The notes under the pieces: generated by a model
Told to the model about the DNA's origin: nothing
Seen by the model: the letters and a program-made list of their open reading frames with translations, nothing else
Databases searched by the model: none
Part shown: positions 52,060 through 60,834 of the stretch, one piece after another
Position numbering within the stretch: the first letter of the stretch is position 1
Layout of the letters: every line of letters begins with the position of its first letter
Assembly: GCF_003815975.1 (NCBI RefSeq)
Contig: NZ_CP033932.1
Coordinates: forward strand, 4,011,501 to 4,075,500
From: Chryseobacterium bernardetii
GTDB lineage: Bacteria; Bacteroidota; Bacteroidia; Flavobacteriales; Weeksellaceae
Direction of reading: 5' to 3'
Length of the DNA stretch: 64,000 nucleotides
Made by a program: the position numbers and the translations under genes

Positions 52060-52560
52060 ATGAACTATACTACAAAATGGCTTACAGATAAAACACGCGT
52101 CAAGGAACTGGTAGACTTTTTTATCACCCATAAAACAGATTCCTATATTTCCCATGGCGAAATGATGTCTGGCAGAGCCATAGACACCCATCACTGGAAT
52201 CCGGACCTCGATGTCATTTTAACAGAACAGCTCCTTACAGATTTTAATTCAGACGGGAACTCTAAATTAAATATTCTTATCGCAGAAAATGAAAATGCAG
52301 AAATTGTGGGAATGATGGTTTTCAATGTCATCAACAGCCCTTTTAAAAAGTACGCCATCCTTGAAGATATGCTTTTGGACCAGTCTGTAAGGGGCCAGTC
52401 TTTAGGCAGTAAACTGTTGGAAAAAGCCATTGAGGAATCTAAAAAATGGAATATCAGCTTCATTCTGCTGGAAAGTGGAGTGAATAATCATGGTGCCCAT
52501 CAGTTTTTTAACAGATATGGGTTTAAAAAAGTATCGGAAAGTTATATTTTAACATTATAA
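52060..52560 (+). CDS. GNAT-family N-acetyltransferase
   Basis: The 166-residue protein has the GNAT core: LNILIAENENAEIVGMMVFN (strand 4 region), YAILEDMLLDQSVRGQSLGS with the acetyl-CoA loop RGQSLGSKLL, and FILLESGVNNHGAHQFFNRY followed by GFKKVSESYIL. An N-terminal helical pair (TRVKELVDFFITHKTDSYIS) may shape the acceptor site. The substrate is unknown. It follows the helical lipoprotein gene by 9 bp. Confidence 0.88.
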   Translation: MNYTTKWLTDKTRVKELVDFFITHKTDSYISHGEMMSGRAIDTHHWNPDLDVILTEQLLTDFNSDGNSKLNILIAENENAEIVGMMVFNVINSPFKKYAILEDMLLDQSVRGQSLGSKLLEKAIEESKKWNISFILLESGVNNHGAHQFFNRYGFKKVSESYILTL

Positions 52561-52630
52561 CCTTTTGTTTCAGTTTACAGAAATATATTGTAGAATTTTA
52601 TGATGGGTTTAATCCCTTAAAGCATTAATC

Positions 52631-52660
52631 AAAAAATAGCCGGAATTAATTTCCGGCTAT
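52631..52660 (-). terminator. Terminator for the copper operon
   Basis: ATAGCCGGAA (52636-52645) pairs with TTCCGGCTAT (52651-52660); on the - strand the stem is followed by TTTTTTGAT. It lies 34 bp past the last gene of the - strand copper operon. Confidence 0.85.
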
Positions 52661-52693
52661 AACAGGTTTCATTATAAAAAACGGTCCATGTGT

Positions 52694-53329
52694 TTACAAG
52701 ACCTTTTTTACAGATCCGCAGTTGAGCATTTTTGTTCCTTCGTAAGGATTTACAATTTCCTTTGTTTCACTAATCCAGGTTCCCCCTTTTCCATTATCAT
52801 ACATAGGACAGAAATCCTGATATAATTGTAAGCCACCGGTTCCTACTTTTTCTATAAGACCTGTAATATCATTGCTTAGAGAAAGTAAATGTTCTCTCTG
52901 GAGTACAATATCATCAGCGTTATCCCCAATATGTTCTGCGCTTTCCGATGCACTTTTCAAAATATCCCGCAACTCAGAATTGTCTTTTGCCCTGGTCTTA
53001 CTGATATCTATTTTCTTTAATATAGAAAACAACCCCTTGGCAGCATCGGAAGCCTTCTGAGAATTATCCTGAGCTAAAGCATTTTTTAAAGGAAGATACC
53101 CTTTGATTATTTGCTGTATTGAAAAAGCTGAAAGCTCAACCATTTCCTTTTTATTTTCTGCCGGACTTTCTTTTACTTCCTCTTTTTGATATGAAGCAAC
53201 AATAGGTTCTGTTTTTTCGGAATTTTTAATTTCCGGTTGTGCAGCTTTATTTTCAGAGATTTTATTTTCGGGTTTAGTACAAGAAGATAATGCAGCTCCC
53301 ACTAACAGTACGGTTATTATATTTTTCAT
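52694..53329 (-). CDS. DUF3347 lipoprotein, copper-operon member
   Basis: MKNIITVLLVGAALSSCTKP has a lipobox (LSSC), then a Lys/Glu-rich linker of ~45 residues and a DUF3347 domain: IIKGYLPLKNALAQDNSQKA, then the conserved LYQDFCPMYDNGKGGTWISE and NPYEGTKMLNCGSVKKVL. The Cys, Met and His positions of FCPM and MLNCG fit a copper-binding site. DUF3347 proteins occur with copper efflux and multicopper oxidase genes, as here. It is the last gene of the operon, 27 bp after the oxidase gene. Confidence 0.88.
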   Translation of the reverse strand: MKNIITVLLVGAALSSCTKPENKISENKAAQPEIKNSEKTEPIVASYQKEEVKESPAENKKEMVELSAFSIQQIIKGYLPLKNALAQDNSQKASDAAKGLFSILKKIDISKTRAKDNSELRDILKSASESAEHIGDNADDIVLQREHLLSLSNDITGLIEKVGTGGLQLYQDFCPMYDNGKGGTWISETKEIVNPYEGTKMLNCGSVKKVL

Positions 53330-53356
53330 TATTTTTAAAATAATAGGGTTTTAAAA

Positions 53357-56116
53357 TTAATACGTTAATGTAACACCGGCCCCCCAGCCCATTTCATTAT
53401 CATAATTTCCGGAAAGGGATAGCCATTTTTGAACAATATATCTTATTCCTGTTGAGAATTCTCCATCTGAATTAACGCTAAAGTTTCCTCTCAATCTTCT
53501 GGAAAGCGGGATATCTTCCCTGCTCAGCTCCAGCAATACTTTCCCGTTCTGATCTACACTAGCATCTGCAGTAATCAACATTGGTAATACATACTGCATC
53601 CCGACTATAAATGAATATCTGCTTTTTGAAGCCTTCTGCTGTCCGAACCAGGTTTTCTTGCCATGAAAACCCATCCCCATATCTTCCGCTATTTGTCTTT
53701 CCATGATTTCATGATTTTTTTGAACTCTGAATCCAGCATAAGGTAATGCCCATTGGAATTTCCCCAGGAATCTTCCCACTTTTGCACTTCCTTCAAAATG
53801 ATCGAAGTTCCAGTTGCTATGAAACTCATTCAGATTAGCCCATCTTGGCCCGAACATCGTCATGGTTTCTGCATGGATTTTATTACTTGCTACATCCAGC
53901 ATTGCCATAGAGCTTACCATTTTATTATCTTTCAAAAAGTTTTTCCAGGCCAGTTTTCTGTTCGGAAGCTGGGGATTCGGTTTTGAATTTTCATAGCTGA
54001 AGATTCTTCCCATCCCGGCCATCATATGATACAGGATATGACAGTGGAAAAACCAGTCTCCGTCCTGATTGGCAGCAAATTCAATCGTTACAGTTTCCAT
54101 CGGCATAATATCTACCACATTTTTCAAGGGTGAATATTCTCCTTTTGAATTGATGAGTCTGAAATCGTGCCCGTGAAGGTGCATCGGGTGACGCATCATA
54201 GAGTTGTTATACAACTTAATCCTTAAAATTTCTCCTTTTTTGATCAGAATTTTATCTGTCTCTGTAACGGTTTTATTGTCTAATGTCCATAAATAATGAT
54301 TCATATTCCCCTCCAGCGTAAATTTCATATGACGAACACTGTCTGCCGGAAGTATTGTTTTTTCAGGAGATTTTAAAATATTGTAAGATAACCTTTTGAT
54401 GGTTTTCTCCTGCTGCATATCCATTCCGGTATGTTGAGAATGGTCATCAGTTTTTTTATCTTCTTTCGTTTTCACACCCATCATTTCATTAATGTGCTTC
54501 ATTGTTGTTTTCCTTTGATTTTCCGAAAGTTCAGGATACATTACTTCGTTCATATCCATCATCTGATTTCCCATCGTCATGTTCATTGGCTTCATATTTC
54601 CACTCATTTCCATCATTCCGTTCATCATCTTCATTCCTTCAAAAAGCATCAGTCTTGGTAAATTCGGAGCTTCTATTTTTTCACCTGAACCCAGCCAAAG
54701 AGAAGCGTGGCCTATTCTGTCTTCTGAAGTGGCCCGGAATTCAAAGCTTTTATTCTCAGGAATAGTCACTTCAATATCATAAGTTTCTGAGACACCAACA
54801 ATCAATCGGTCTACTTCTACCGGAACCACATCATTTCCGTCATTTCCTACCACTTTTATTTTTCCGCCGCCATAATTCAGCCAGAAATAAGTGGATGAAC
54901 CACCATTGGCAACTCTCAGTCTTACTTTATCTCCTGCTTTAAGATTAGTATAACCAGAACTTGGAACTCCATTGATTAAAAACTTATCATAATACACATC
55001 GCTTACATCCATGGCTTCCATTCTTTTCCATTCATTCAAGGCTTTTGTCCCAAGATTTCCTGATTTGATGGCTTCCCAATAACTCTGTACTGCATTTTTT
55101 TTCACAGCATACCAGTCTGTATTGGCCATATGCAGCCTACGGGCAATCTGCATAGGATCATCATCACTCCAATCCCCCAACAATACAGGGATTTCTGCGT
55201 TATATTCAGTTTTTGGCTCTCCATCTCTCTTTTTAAAGACTAAAATCCCGTTCATTCCTATCTGTTCCTGTAATGCTTCGTGAGAATGATACCAATAAGT
55301 TCCGTTTTGAGAGATTTTGAACTTATACAGATGGGTTTCACCAGGCTTTACAGGTTTTGTGGTAAGATAAGGTACCCCATCATGTTCATTGGGAAGAATT
55401 ACCCCGTGCCAGTGCAGGCCTGTATTTTCCTTAAGCATATTGTGCAGATAAATTTCAGCAGTATCTCCTTCTGTAAAATACAATGTAGGAGCCTGAAGCT
55501 TACCATTGACCGCAATTGCTCTCCTGTTTTTTCCTGTAAAATTAACAATGGTGTCTTTTACATATAAATCATAGCGGACTGTTTTCCCGCCAAAAGTAAG
55601 TTTTCCATTTTCAGAATTTCTTTTTAATACTGTTTTTTCTCCTTTTGAGCTTTCAGTGACAGCATGTTTTTGACCTTCTTTTTCTACCAGTTCCATTCCA
55701 CACTTAGGACACTTTCCCGGCTTATCTGAAATTACCTCAGGATGCATAGGACAAGTGTAAGTAGCTTGAGGCTCAGATATAGGTTTTGATAAAGATGAAA
55801 TTGAAGGCTGAGTTAATGCTCTTTCCCCTACTGGATTTTCTTTTTTAGTTATTTCAGCCTTAGTTTTATTTACTTTTGTTTCTACAGGTTTTGTTTTCTT
55901 TTCTATTTTCGGTACAGGCTTTACTGCTGGCCTGGTCATAACCTTAGGTTGTACAACAACCGTTTTCTTCACCAATGTCATGTTACACTTCGGGCAGTCT
56001 CCGGGTTTTGAAGAGACTATTTCAGGGTGCATAGGACAGGTATAATAGGTTTTTGCAGTTTGTGCGAAGGTAAAAACAGAGAACAAAAGCACCAGAAACA
56101 TGATTAATTTTTTCAT
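53357..56116 (-). CDS. Multicopper oxidase with two heavy-metal-binding domains and a CopB-like C-terminal region
   Basis: The 919-residue exported protein (MKKLIMFLVLLFSVFTFAQ) has two YTCPMHPE-type heavy-metal-binding domains (24-50 and 119-146, each with CPKCxM). A three-cupredoxin CopA-like oxidase follows with GLHWHGVILP, YWYHSHE, HPMHLHGHDF (~642) and HCHILYHMMAGM (~692). A Met-rich loop (GMKMMNGMMEMSGNMKPMNM, ~489-525) is typical of cuprous oxidases. Residues ~705-919 (FEGSAKVGRFLGKFQWALPY, SFIVGMQYVLPMLITADASV, WLSLSGNYDNEMGWGAGVTL) read as beta-barrel strands like CopB. It should oxidise periplasmic Cu(I) and possibly dock at the outer membrane. Confidence 0.92.
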   Translation of the reverse strand: MKKLIMFLVLLFSVFTFAQTAKTYYTCPMHPEIVSSKPGDCPKCNMTLVKKTVVVQPKVMTRPAVKPVPKIEKKTKPVETKVNKTKAEITKKENPVGERALTQPSISSLSKPISEPQATYTCPMHPEVISDKPGKCPKCGMELVEKEGQKHAVTESSKGEKTVLKRNSENGKLTFGGKTVRYDLYVKDTIVNFTGKNRRAIAVNGKLQAPTLYFTEGDTAEIYLHNMLKENTGLHWHGVILPNEHDGVPYLTTKPVKPGETHLYKFKISQNGTYWYHSHEALQEQIGMNGILVFKKRDGEPKTEYNAEIPVLLGDWSDDDPMQIARRLHMANTDWYAVKKNAVQSYWEAIKSGNLGTKALNEWKRMEAMDVSDVYYDKFLINGVPSSGYTNLKAGDKVRLRVANGGSSTYFWLNYGGGKIKVVGNDGNDVVPVEVDRLIVGVSETYDIEVTIPENKSFEFRATSEDRIGHASLWLGSGEKIEAPNLPRLMLFEGMKMMNGMMEMSGNMKPMNMTMGNQMMDMNEVMYPELSENQRKTTMKHINEMMGVKTKEDKKTDDHSQHTGMDMQQEKTIKRLSYNILKSPEKTILPADSVRHMKFTLEGNMNHYLWTLDNKTVTETDKILIKKGEILRIKLYNNSMMRHPMHLHGHDFRLINSKGEYSPLKNVVDIMPMETVTIEFAANQDGDWFFHCHILYHMMAGMGRIFSYENSKPNPQLPNRKLAWKNFLKDNKMVSSMAMLDVASNKIHAETMTMFGPRWANLNEFHSNWNFDHFEGSAKVGRFLGKFQWALPYAGFRVQKNHEIMERQIAEDMGMGFHGKKTWFGQQKASKSRYSFIVGMQYVLPMLITADASVDQNGKVLLELSREDIPLSRRLRGNFSVNSDGEFSTGIRYIVQKWLSLSGNYDNEMGWGAGVTLTY

Positions 56117-56206
56117 AATATTCCGAACTTTTTCAGAAGCTGCAGAGTTTAAAGTTTAAAACAAATTAAACCCTGCAACTTATTGTTTTAAAGACTAATA
56201 CAACAC

Positions 56207-56680
56207 TTATTTAATTTCCGACTTTACACTTCCGCAAGAAAGCATAGATTTTCCATAGTATGGATTCATGATCTGTTTTTCATCACTTAACCAACTTCCG
56301 TCAGCCATTGGGCAATATTGTACGTAAACAGGTTTCTCAGAAAGCTTGAACTCCTTCGTCAGAGCAATCATATTGTCCGAAAGATTGAAAAAAGTTTCTC
56401 TCTGAGCTGCAACTGTTCTCGCTTCTGAAATGGCAGAGGCATCTTTTCTAAGAATATTAAGGTTTCCTTCTGAAACTAATTTATAATCGATAGTTGAAGC
56501 TGTTTTAATGAATTCTGTAGCTGCTTTTGAAGTTTGATCTGCATCATCAGAAGCTAAAGCCGACTTGATGGCAATATAGTTCTGATAAAGCTTTGAAACC
56601 TGAGCGTCTTTTTTAGACTGTGCTGAAAGTGAAATAACTGAGAATAAAGTTAAGGCTGCTGTAATGATATACTTTTTCAT
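56207..56680 (-). CDS. DUF3347 secreted protein
   Basis: A signal peptide (MKKYIITAALTLFSVISLSA) precedes a single DUF3347 domain (LYQNYIAIKSALASDDADQT, FFNLSDNMIALTKEFKLSEK, VYVQYCPMADGSWLSDEKQI, NPYYGKSMLSCGSVKSEIK). It is a paralogue of the lipoprotein at 52694, but soluble in the periplasm rather than lipid-anchored. YCPM and MLSCG are the expected copper-binding elements. It starts 90 bp upstream of the oxidase gene on the same strand. Confidence 0.88.
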   Translation of the reverse strand: MKKYIITAALTLFSVISLSAQSKKDAQVSKLYQNYIAIKSALASDDADQTSKAATEFIKTASTIDYKLVSEGNLNILRKDASAISEARTVAAQRETFFNLSDNMIALTKEFKLSEKPVYVQYCPMADGSWLSDEKQIMNPYYGKSMLSCGSVKSEIK

Positions 56681-56796
56681 TGTTTTAAATTTTAGAATTA
56701 ATATTTAATAAAGAATAAGGGTAACGCACAGGTAATGCGTTAAGACATGTCATTGGTAACGGATGTTATGATAACACCGAAAACGACTGACGGATT

Positions 56797-57177
56797 TTAA
56801 ATTCTAAAATTACAATGATTGATATAGATGGGTACCGGTTTATATTCCGGTGGTGCATTAATCTGAATCTGAGTAAATTTGGTCGCCGAAAAGGATCTGT
56901 CTAAAAAAACAAACTGATGCTTAACAGGAATTTCTGAAATCTGGACTAAGAAATCAACATTCAGCAGATCAGACTTTTGGGAATCATCAACTTTTACGAC
57001 TTTGATCTCTGTTTTGCAGCATCCTTTTTTATCTTTAACACCGCATTTGCCACAAATATCATCAGCTTTCTGGCTTACAGAAACAAATTCTTTCATACAG
57101 TAATGAATGCTAAATGCTGCTCCGGAAGAGAATCCGAAGTAGAAAATAGAAAACAGTATGGCAAGAATCTTTTTCAT
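56797..57177 (-). CDS. HYC_CC_PP family small exported protein
   Basis: The 126-residue protein has an N-terminal hydrophobic signal (MKKILAILFSIFYFGFSSGA), then the family signature FSIHYCMKEFVSVSQKADDI, a cysteine-rich block CGKCGVKDKKGCCKTE, and a C-terminal INAPPEYKPVPIYINHCNFR containing the PP and a His-Cys pair. The HYC, CC and PP elements give the family its name; function unknown, but the cysteine/histidine content and position at the head of the copper operon suggest metal binding. Possible promoter repeats lie just upstream at 57210-57244. Confidence 0.88.
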   Translation of the reverse strand: MKKILAILFSIFYFGFSSGAAFSIHYCMKEFVSVSQKADDICGKCGVKDKKGCCKTEIKVVKVDDSQKSDLLNVDFLVQISEIPVKHQFVFLDRSFSATKFTQIQINAPPEYKPVPIYINHCNFRI

Positions 57178-57209
57178 TATGAGACAAAGTTAAAAATATT
57201 CAGTAAACC

Positions 57210-57244
57210 GTTGTTATAAAATTTTGTATTGTTGTTATAAAATT
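57210..57244 (-). promoter_or_regulatory. Two direct copies of GTTGTTATAAAATT upstream of the copper operon
   Basis: Identical 14-bp copies at 57210-57223 and 57231-57244, 21 bp apart (two helical turns), 33-67 bp upstream of the first start codon of the copper operon. TAACTTTG on the - strand (57192-57185) may be the -7 box. This is a candidate activator or repressor site. Confidence 0.5.
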
Positions 57245-57254
57245 CAGGCAAATA

Positions 57255-57285
57255 AAAATCCTCTGAAGAATATTCAGAGGATTTT
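57255..57285 (-). terminator. Terminator of the TonB receptor gene
   Basis: AAAATCCTCTGAA (57255-57267), loop of 5 nt, TTCAGAGGATTTT (57273-57285). It isolates the kdsA-receptor unit from the copper operon. Confidence 0.85.
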
Positions 57286-57297
57286 GCTTTATATGTT

Positions 57298-57324
57298 CTT
57301 GCAGATAACGCAGATTTTTATAGT
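57298..57324 (-). repeat. Copy of the dispersed CAGATT repeat overlapping a stop codon
   Basis: CTTGCAGATAACGCAGATTT and the following bases overlap the last codons of the TonB receptor gene. Similar copies are at 29303, 35982-36128 and 42185. Confidence 0.5.
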
Positions 57325-59558
57325 TTAAATTCTAGTTTCACATTGAAGAAACGTCCTGTAAGACGTACCGGAACCGGATACATATAATTGGTATTGTAAT
57401 CTGTAATCCACTGGTTAGCCACAGTGTTATTGATATTAAACGCGTTGAAAACCTGTACTCCTAATGATAATTCCTGGAAATTACCCCAGAAACCGGATCT
57501 TTTATTTTTATCCTTTGGATCAATAAATACTTTTGTTAATCCGATATCTACCCTTTTGTAAGCGGGCAATGTTTTCTGATAACTGTATGCTGAATTGAAA
57601 TCCGGCTGTCCGTTATCATTAAACATTACAGGAGATCCTGTTGGTAATCCCATTGCATATACCAAAGTAAGGTTTACCCTCATGGATGGGAACTGCGGCA
57701 TATAATCCTGATAGAACATGGCAACCCTGAACCTCTGATCCGTTGGTCTCGGGATATCTCCTCTTCCATCAATATTTTCATACACTCTTGCATAACTCGC
57801 TGAAAGCCATGAATCTACTCCCGGAACAAATTCACCAAATAATCTGGTATCAATTCCATAAGCGTATCCTTTGGCATTATTCTGCCCTGAGTAACGGATT
57901 CTCACGTTATCCATATAATACGGAATCAGGTTATCCATTTTTTTGTAGTAAAGCTCCGTTGTTAATTTAAACGGTCTGTCATACATATAGAACTCATAAT
58001 CATTGGACAGGATAGCCTGGATAGATCTTTGTGACTTGATATTCGGGTTGAAGTTTCCGTCAAGATCTTTAATCTCTTTATAAAATGGAGATTGATAATA
58101 AATTCCTCCGGAAAGTTTAAATAACATATCGGAATCCCAGTCTGGTTTTATCGCAAACTGAACTCTTGGTGAGAATATCGTTTCTTTATTAAAGCTCCAG
58201 TTAGAAACTCTTACTCCGGCATTTAAAAATACTTTGCTTGCTCCCCAATAAAATTTCTGGGAATACTGTGCATAAGCAGATAATCTTGTAGGCTCTATAT
58301 TATTTTTTCCTGCAATATAATAGAACATTCGCAGATCTCCTGTTGTAGTTCCTGATCTGGGATCAATTACTTCCGGTCTTGGAAGGCTGTATCCGGCAGA
58401 ATCTACCAGTTTCCATTCATTGGTAAGATCTTTAAGGTTTTCTTTTTCATATTTGAAACCAACTTCAATATCTGTATTCACATTAGGAGAAAATTTCGCT
58501 CTGAGCTGAGTTCCGTAAGTTCTTACAAATAAATCATTTCTGGCATGTTCTGTCTGTCCTCCTACATCATAACTGGAAACAGGTTCCTTTGTTATCGGGT
58601 CAAACGTCTGCAGTTCATATTCTGAACGGATAGTATAGTATTCTCTTTCTCTGTTCTGATAAGCGAAAGCATCCATTGTAAGCTTCCAGTTATCAGCAGG
58701 TTTATAGTTCATGGAAAATGTACCCATCATATTTTTATACTGGTCATTTTCTTTACCACCATACCCAATATTTACAGTAATAGGCTGCTGAAGGCTTCCG
58801 AAAGTTACACTTTTCGCTTTAGGAATCATCTCATAATCATTCTTGGAATAATACCCAATGAATGACATGGAGAATTTGTCATTAACGTGATAGTTCAAAT
58901 AAGACTGGAAATCCCAATAAGTAGGATTAAAGTCTGTATCTTCTTTTAAGGTGTTAAGAACAAGATTGGTATTTCTGTATCTTCCTGAAAATAATGCGGT
59001 AAACTTTTTATTTTTTGAAGCCAAACCGGTGGTTAATCTACCACCAATTAAACTTGCCTCACCGGAAACCTCAAATTTTTCAGGCTCACGGTAATAGATA
59101 TTTAAAGCAGAAGACATCTTATCACCATATTTGGCTTCGAAACCTCCTGCAGAGAAATTTACGGCAGAAACCATATCCGGGTTAATGATACTCATCCCCT
59201 CCTGTTGAGAGTTTCTGATCAGGAAAGGTCTGTAGATCTCAATATCATTAATATAGATAAGGTTTTCGTCATAGTTTCCACCACGTACCATATATTGGGA
59301 AGACAGCTCTGTGTTGGAGTTTACAGAGGGAAGTGTTTTAATCAGCCCTTCAATTCCACCACTAATAGAAGCTACTGCTTTCGCTTCTTTTGCAGAAATT
59401 CTTACATTGGTAAGGTCATTGGTCTTTCCTGTTGTTTTTTTCTGGAACACAACTTCCTCTATATCGGTCACTCTAGTGGTCGCCGTATCTTTTTTCCTTT
59501 GTTGGGAGAAAATCAGAACAGGAACCATAAGGCTTAGCGGTAAAACTAGTTTTTTCAA
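57318..59558 (-). CDS. TonB-dependent receptor
   Basis: A signal peptide (MKKLVLPLSLMVPVLIFSQQ) is followed by a short linker with a DIEEVVFQKK TonB-box-like segment, a plug (GGIEGLIKTLPSVNSNTELS, YMVRGGNYDENLIYINDIEI, GGFEAKYGDKMSSALNIYYR) and a barrel of about 600 residues ending VRLTGRFFNVKLEFKL. The usual N-terminal carboxypeptidase-regulatory domain of many flavobacterial receptors is missing. Substrate unknown. It starts 43 bp after the kdsA stop, so kdsA and this gene may share a transcript. A CAGATT repeat covers its stop codon. Confidence 0.9.
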   Translation of the reverse strand: MKKLVLPLSLMVPVLIFSQQRKKDTATTRVTDIEEVVFQKKTTGKTNDLTNVRISAKEAKAVASISGGIEGLIKTLPSVNSNTELSSQYMVRGGNYDENLIYINDIEIYRPFLIRNSQQEGMSIINPDMVSAVNFSAGGFEAKYGDKMSSALNIYYREPEKFEVSGEASLIGGRLTTGLASKNKKFTALFSGRYRNTNLVLNTLKEDTDFNPTYWDFQSYLNYHVNDKFSMSFIGYYSKNDYEMIPKAKSVTFGSLQQPITVNIGYGGKENDQYKNMMGTFSMNYKPADNWKLTMDAFAYQNREREYYTIRSEYELQTFDPITKEPVSSYDVGGQTEHARNDLFVRTYGTQLRAKFSPNVNTDIEVGFKYEKENLKDLTNEWKLVDSAGYSLPRPEVIDPRSGTTTGDLRMFYYIAGKNNIEPTRLSAYAQYSQKFYWGASKVFLNAGVRVSNWSFNKETIFSPRVQFAIKPDWDSDMLFKLSGGIYYQSPFYKEIKDLDGNFNPNIKSQRSIQAILSNDYEFYMYDRPFKLTTELYYKKMDNLIPYYMDNVRIRYSGQNNAKGYAYGIDTRLFGEFVPGVDSWLSASYARVYENIDGRGDIPRPTDQRFRVAMFYQDYMPQFPSMRVNLTLVYAMGLPTGSPVMFNDNGQPDFNSAYSYQKTLPAYKRVDIGLTKVFIDPKDKNKRSGFWGNFQELSLGVQVFNAFNINNTVANQWITDYNTNYMYPVPVRLTGRFFNVKLEFKL

Positions 59559-59601
59559 AAGAAATATTTTAGAATTTCTAAAATTAATGTTTTTTTAACA
59601 A

Positions 59602-60411
59602 TTACAAAATCGATTCTCTAATTCTTGTTAATTTTTGTAATAAATCTTCTAATAAATCGAGTCTTAACATGTTGGCTCCATCAGATAATGCAGTTTCCGG
59701 AGTTGGATGGGTTTCGATAAAAATTCCGTCTGCTCCTACTGCAATTCCTGCTTTGGCAATAGTTTCAATAAGATCGGGTCTTCCTCCTGTTACTCCGGAA
59801 CTTTGATTAGGCTGTTGCAATGAATGCGTAACATCCAGAATCACAGGCGCATATTCTCTCATGGTAGGAATTCCCCTGTAGTCTACGATCAGGTCTGTAT
59901 ACCCGAAAGAATTTCCTCTCTCAATGATTGCCACTTTCTGGTTATCAGAATCTGTAACTTTCTGAACTGCAAACTTCATAGCTTCCGGTGAAAGGAACTG
60001 ACCTTTTTTCAAAGTAACACATTTTCCTGTTTTAGCAGCAGCAACCAACAGATCTGTCTGACGAACCAGGAATGCAGGGATCTGAAGAACATCCACATAC
60101 TGGGCTGCTAATGCAGCATGCTCATTTTCGTGAATATCCGTAGTGGTAGGAATATTGAAAGTTTCTCCTACTTTTTTAAGAATTTCAAGAGATTTCTCTT
60201 CTCCAATGGTTGTAAAAGAGTCTACACGGCTTCTGTTAGCCTTTTTGAAACTTCCTTTGAAAATATAAGGAATATTATACTTGTCTGTAATATTGATTAC
60301 TTTTTCAGCAATTCTAAGCGCCATATCTTCTCCTTCAATAATACAGGGTCCTGCAATAAGGAAAAAGTTTTTTGAATCTTTGTGCTGAATATTATCTAAA
60401 TACTGAATCAT
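59602..60411 (-). CDS. kdsA: 3-deoxy-8-phosphooctulonate (KDO-8-P) synthase
   Basis: KdsA condenses phosphoenolpyruvate with arabinose 5-phosphate to KDO 8-phosphate, an essential step of lipopolysaccharide core synthesis. The 269-residue protein shows the family signature: FFLIAGPCIIEGEDMALRIA, YIFKGSFKKANRSRVDSFTT, DIHENEHAALAAQYVDVLQI, VAIIERGNSFGYTDLIVDYR and FIETHPTPETALSDGANML. The position after PCI and the FxxKxSFKKANR motif are typical. Length is normal for the family. It is followed after 43 bp by the TonB receptor gene. Confidence 0.97.
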   Translation of the reverse strand: MIQYLDNIQHKDSKNFFLIAGPCIIEGEDMALRIAEKVINITDKYNIPYIFKGSFKKANRSRVDSFTTIGEEKSLEILKKVGETFNIPTTTDIHENEHAALAAQYVDVLQIPAFLVRQTDLLVAAAKTGKCVTLKKGQFLSPEAMKFAVQKVTDSDNQKVAIIERGNSFGYTDLIVDYRGIPTMREYAPVILDVTHSLQQPNQSSGVTGGRPDLIETIAKAGIAVGADGIFIETHPTPETALSDGANMLRLDLLEDLLQKLTRIRESIL

Positions 60412-60834
60412 TTTGTTGTAATTAAAAAGTTCAGTAAAAATACTGAGAAAGTTTCAGACTTGGAAATTATTTGAGGAGAGAGTGTAATTTTAGAGTTTTA
60501 GAGAAGATAATGGCTGTATTTTGATTAGGCTGTATTTTATTGATTAAATTTCTGAGGAAAATTGGATGATAAAATGTTTTTGTATTTCAACACTTAGTTT
60601 GTCATTCTGAAAGAATCTAAATATCGCATGATAAAATAAATCTAACGTCAGATTCATGACTGAATGGCAAAGATTGCAAATAAGGTTTTGGCTAAAGCCA
60701 ATGGAATTTGGATAAAAAAGAACGGGCTAAAGCCCGTTCCTATTGAACTATACAAATCATTTATCGCACTGATTATACAATACTTATGATTTATTAATGC
60801 TTTTTTGATTGCTACGTTGTATTGTAGATAACAA
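60412..60834. other. Intergenic region with a palindrome pair (60684-60752)
   Basis: About 420 bp with no gene. It holds the second, reversed copy of the paired palindrome: TTGGCTAAAGCCAA (60688-60701) and AACGGGCTAAAGCCCGTT (60721-60738), followed by CCTATTGAACT. Nothing else is recognisable. Confidence 0.65.

Noticed and set aside
54431..54782. Several His/Phe-rich + strand frames inside the multicopper oxidase gene
   Set aside because: They are the reverse reading of the Met-rich copper-binding loop and not real genes.
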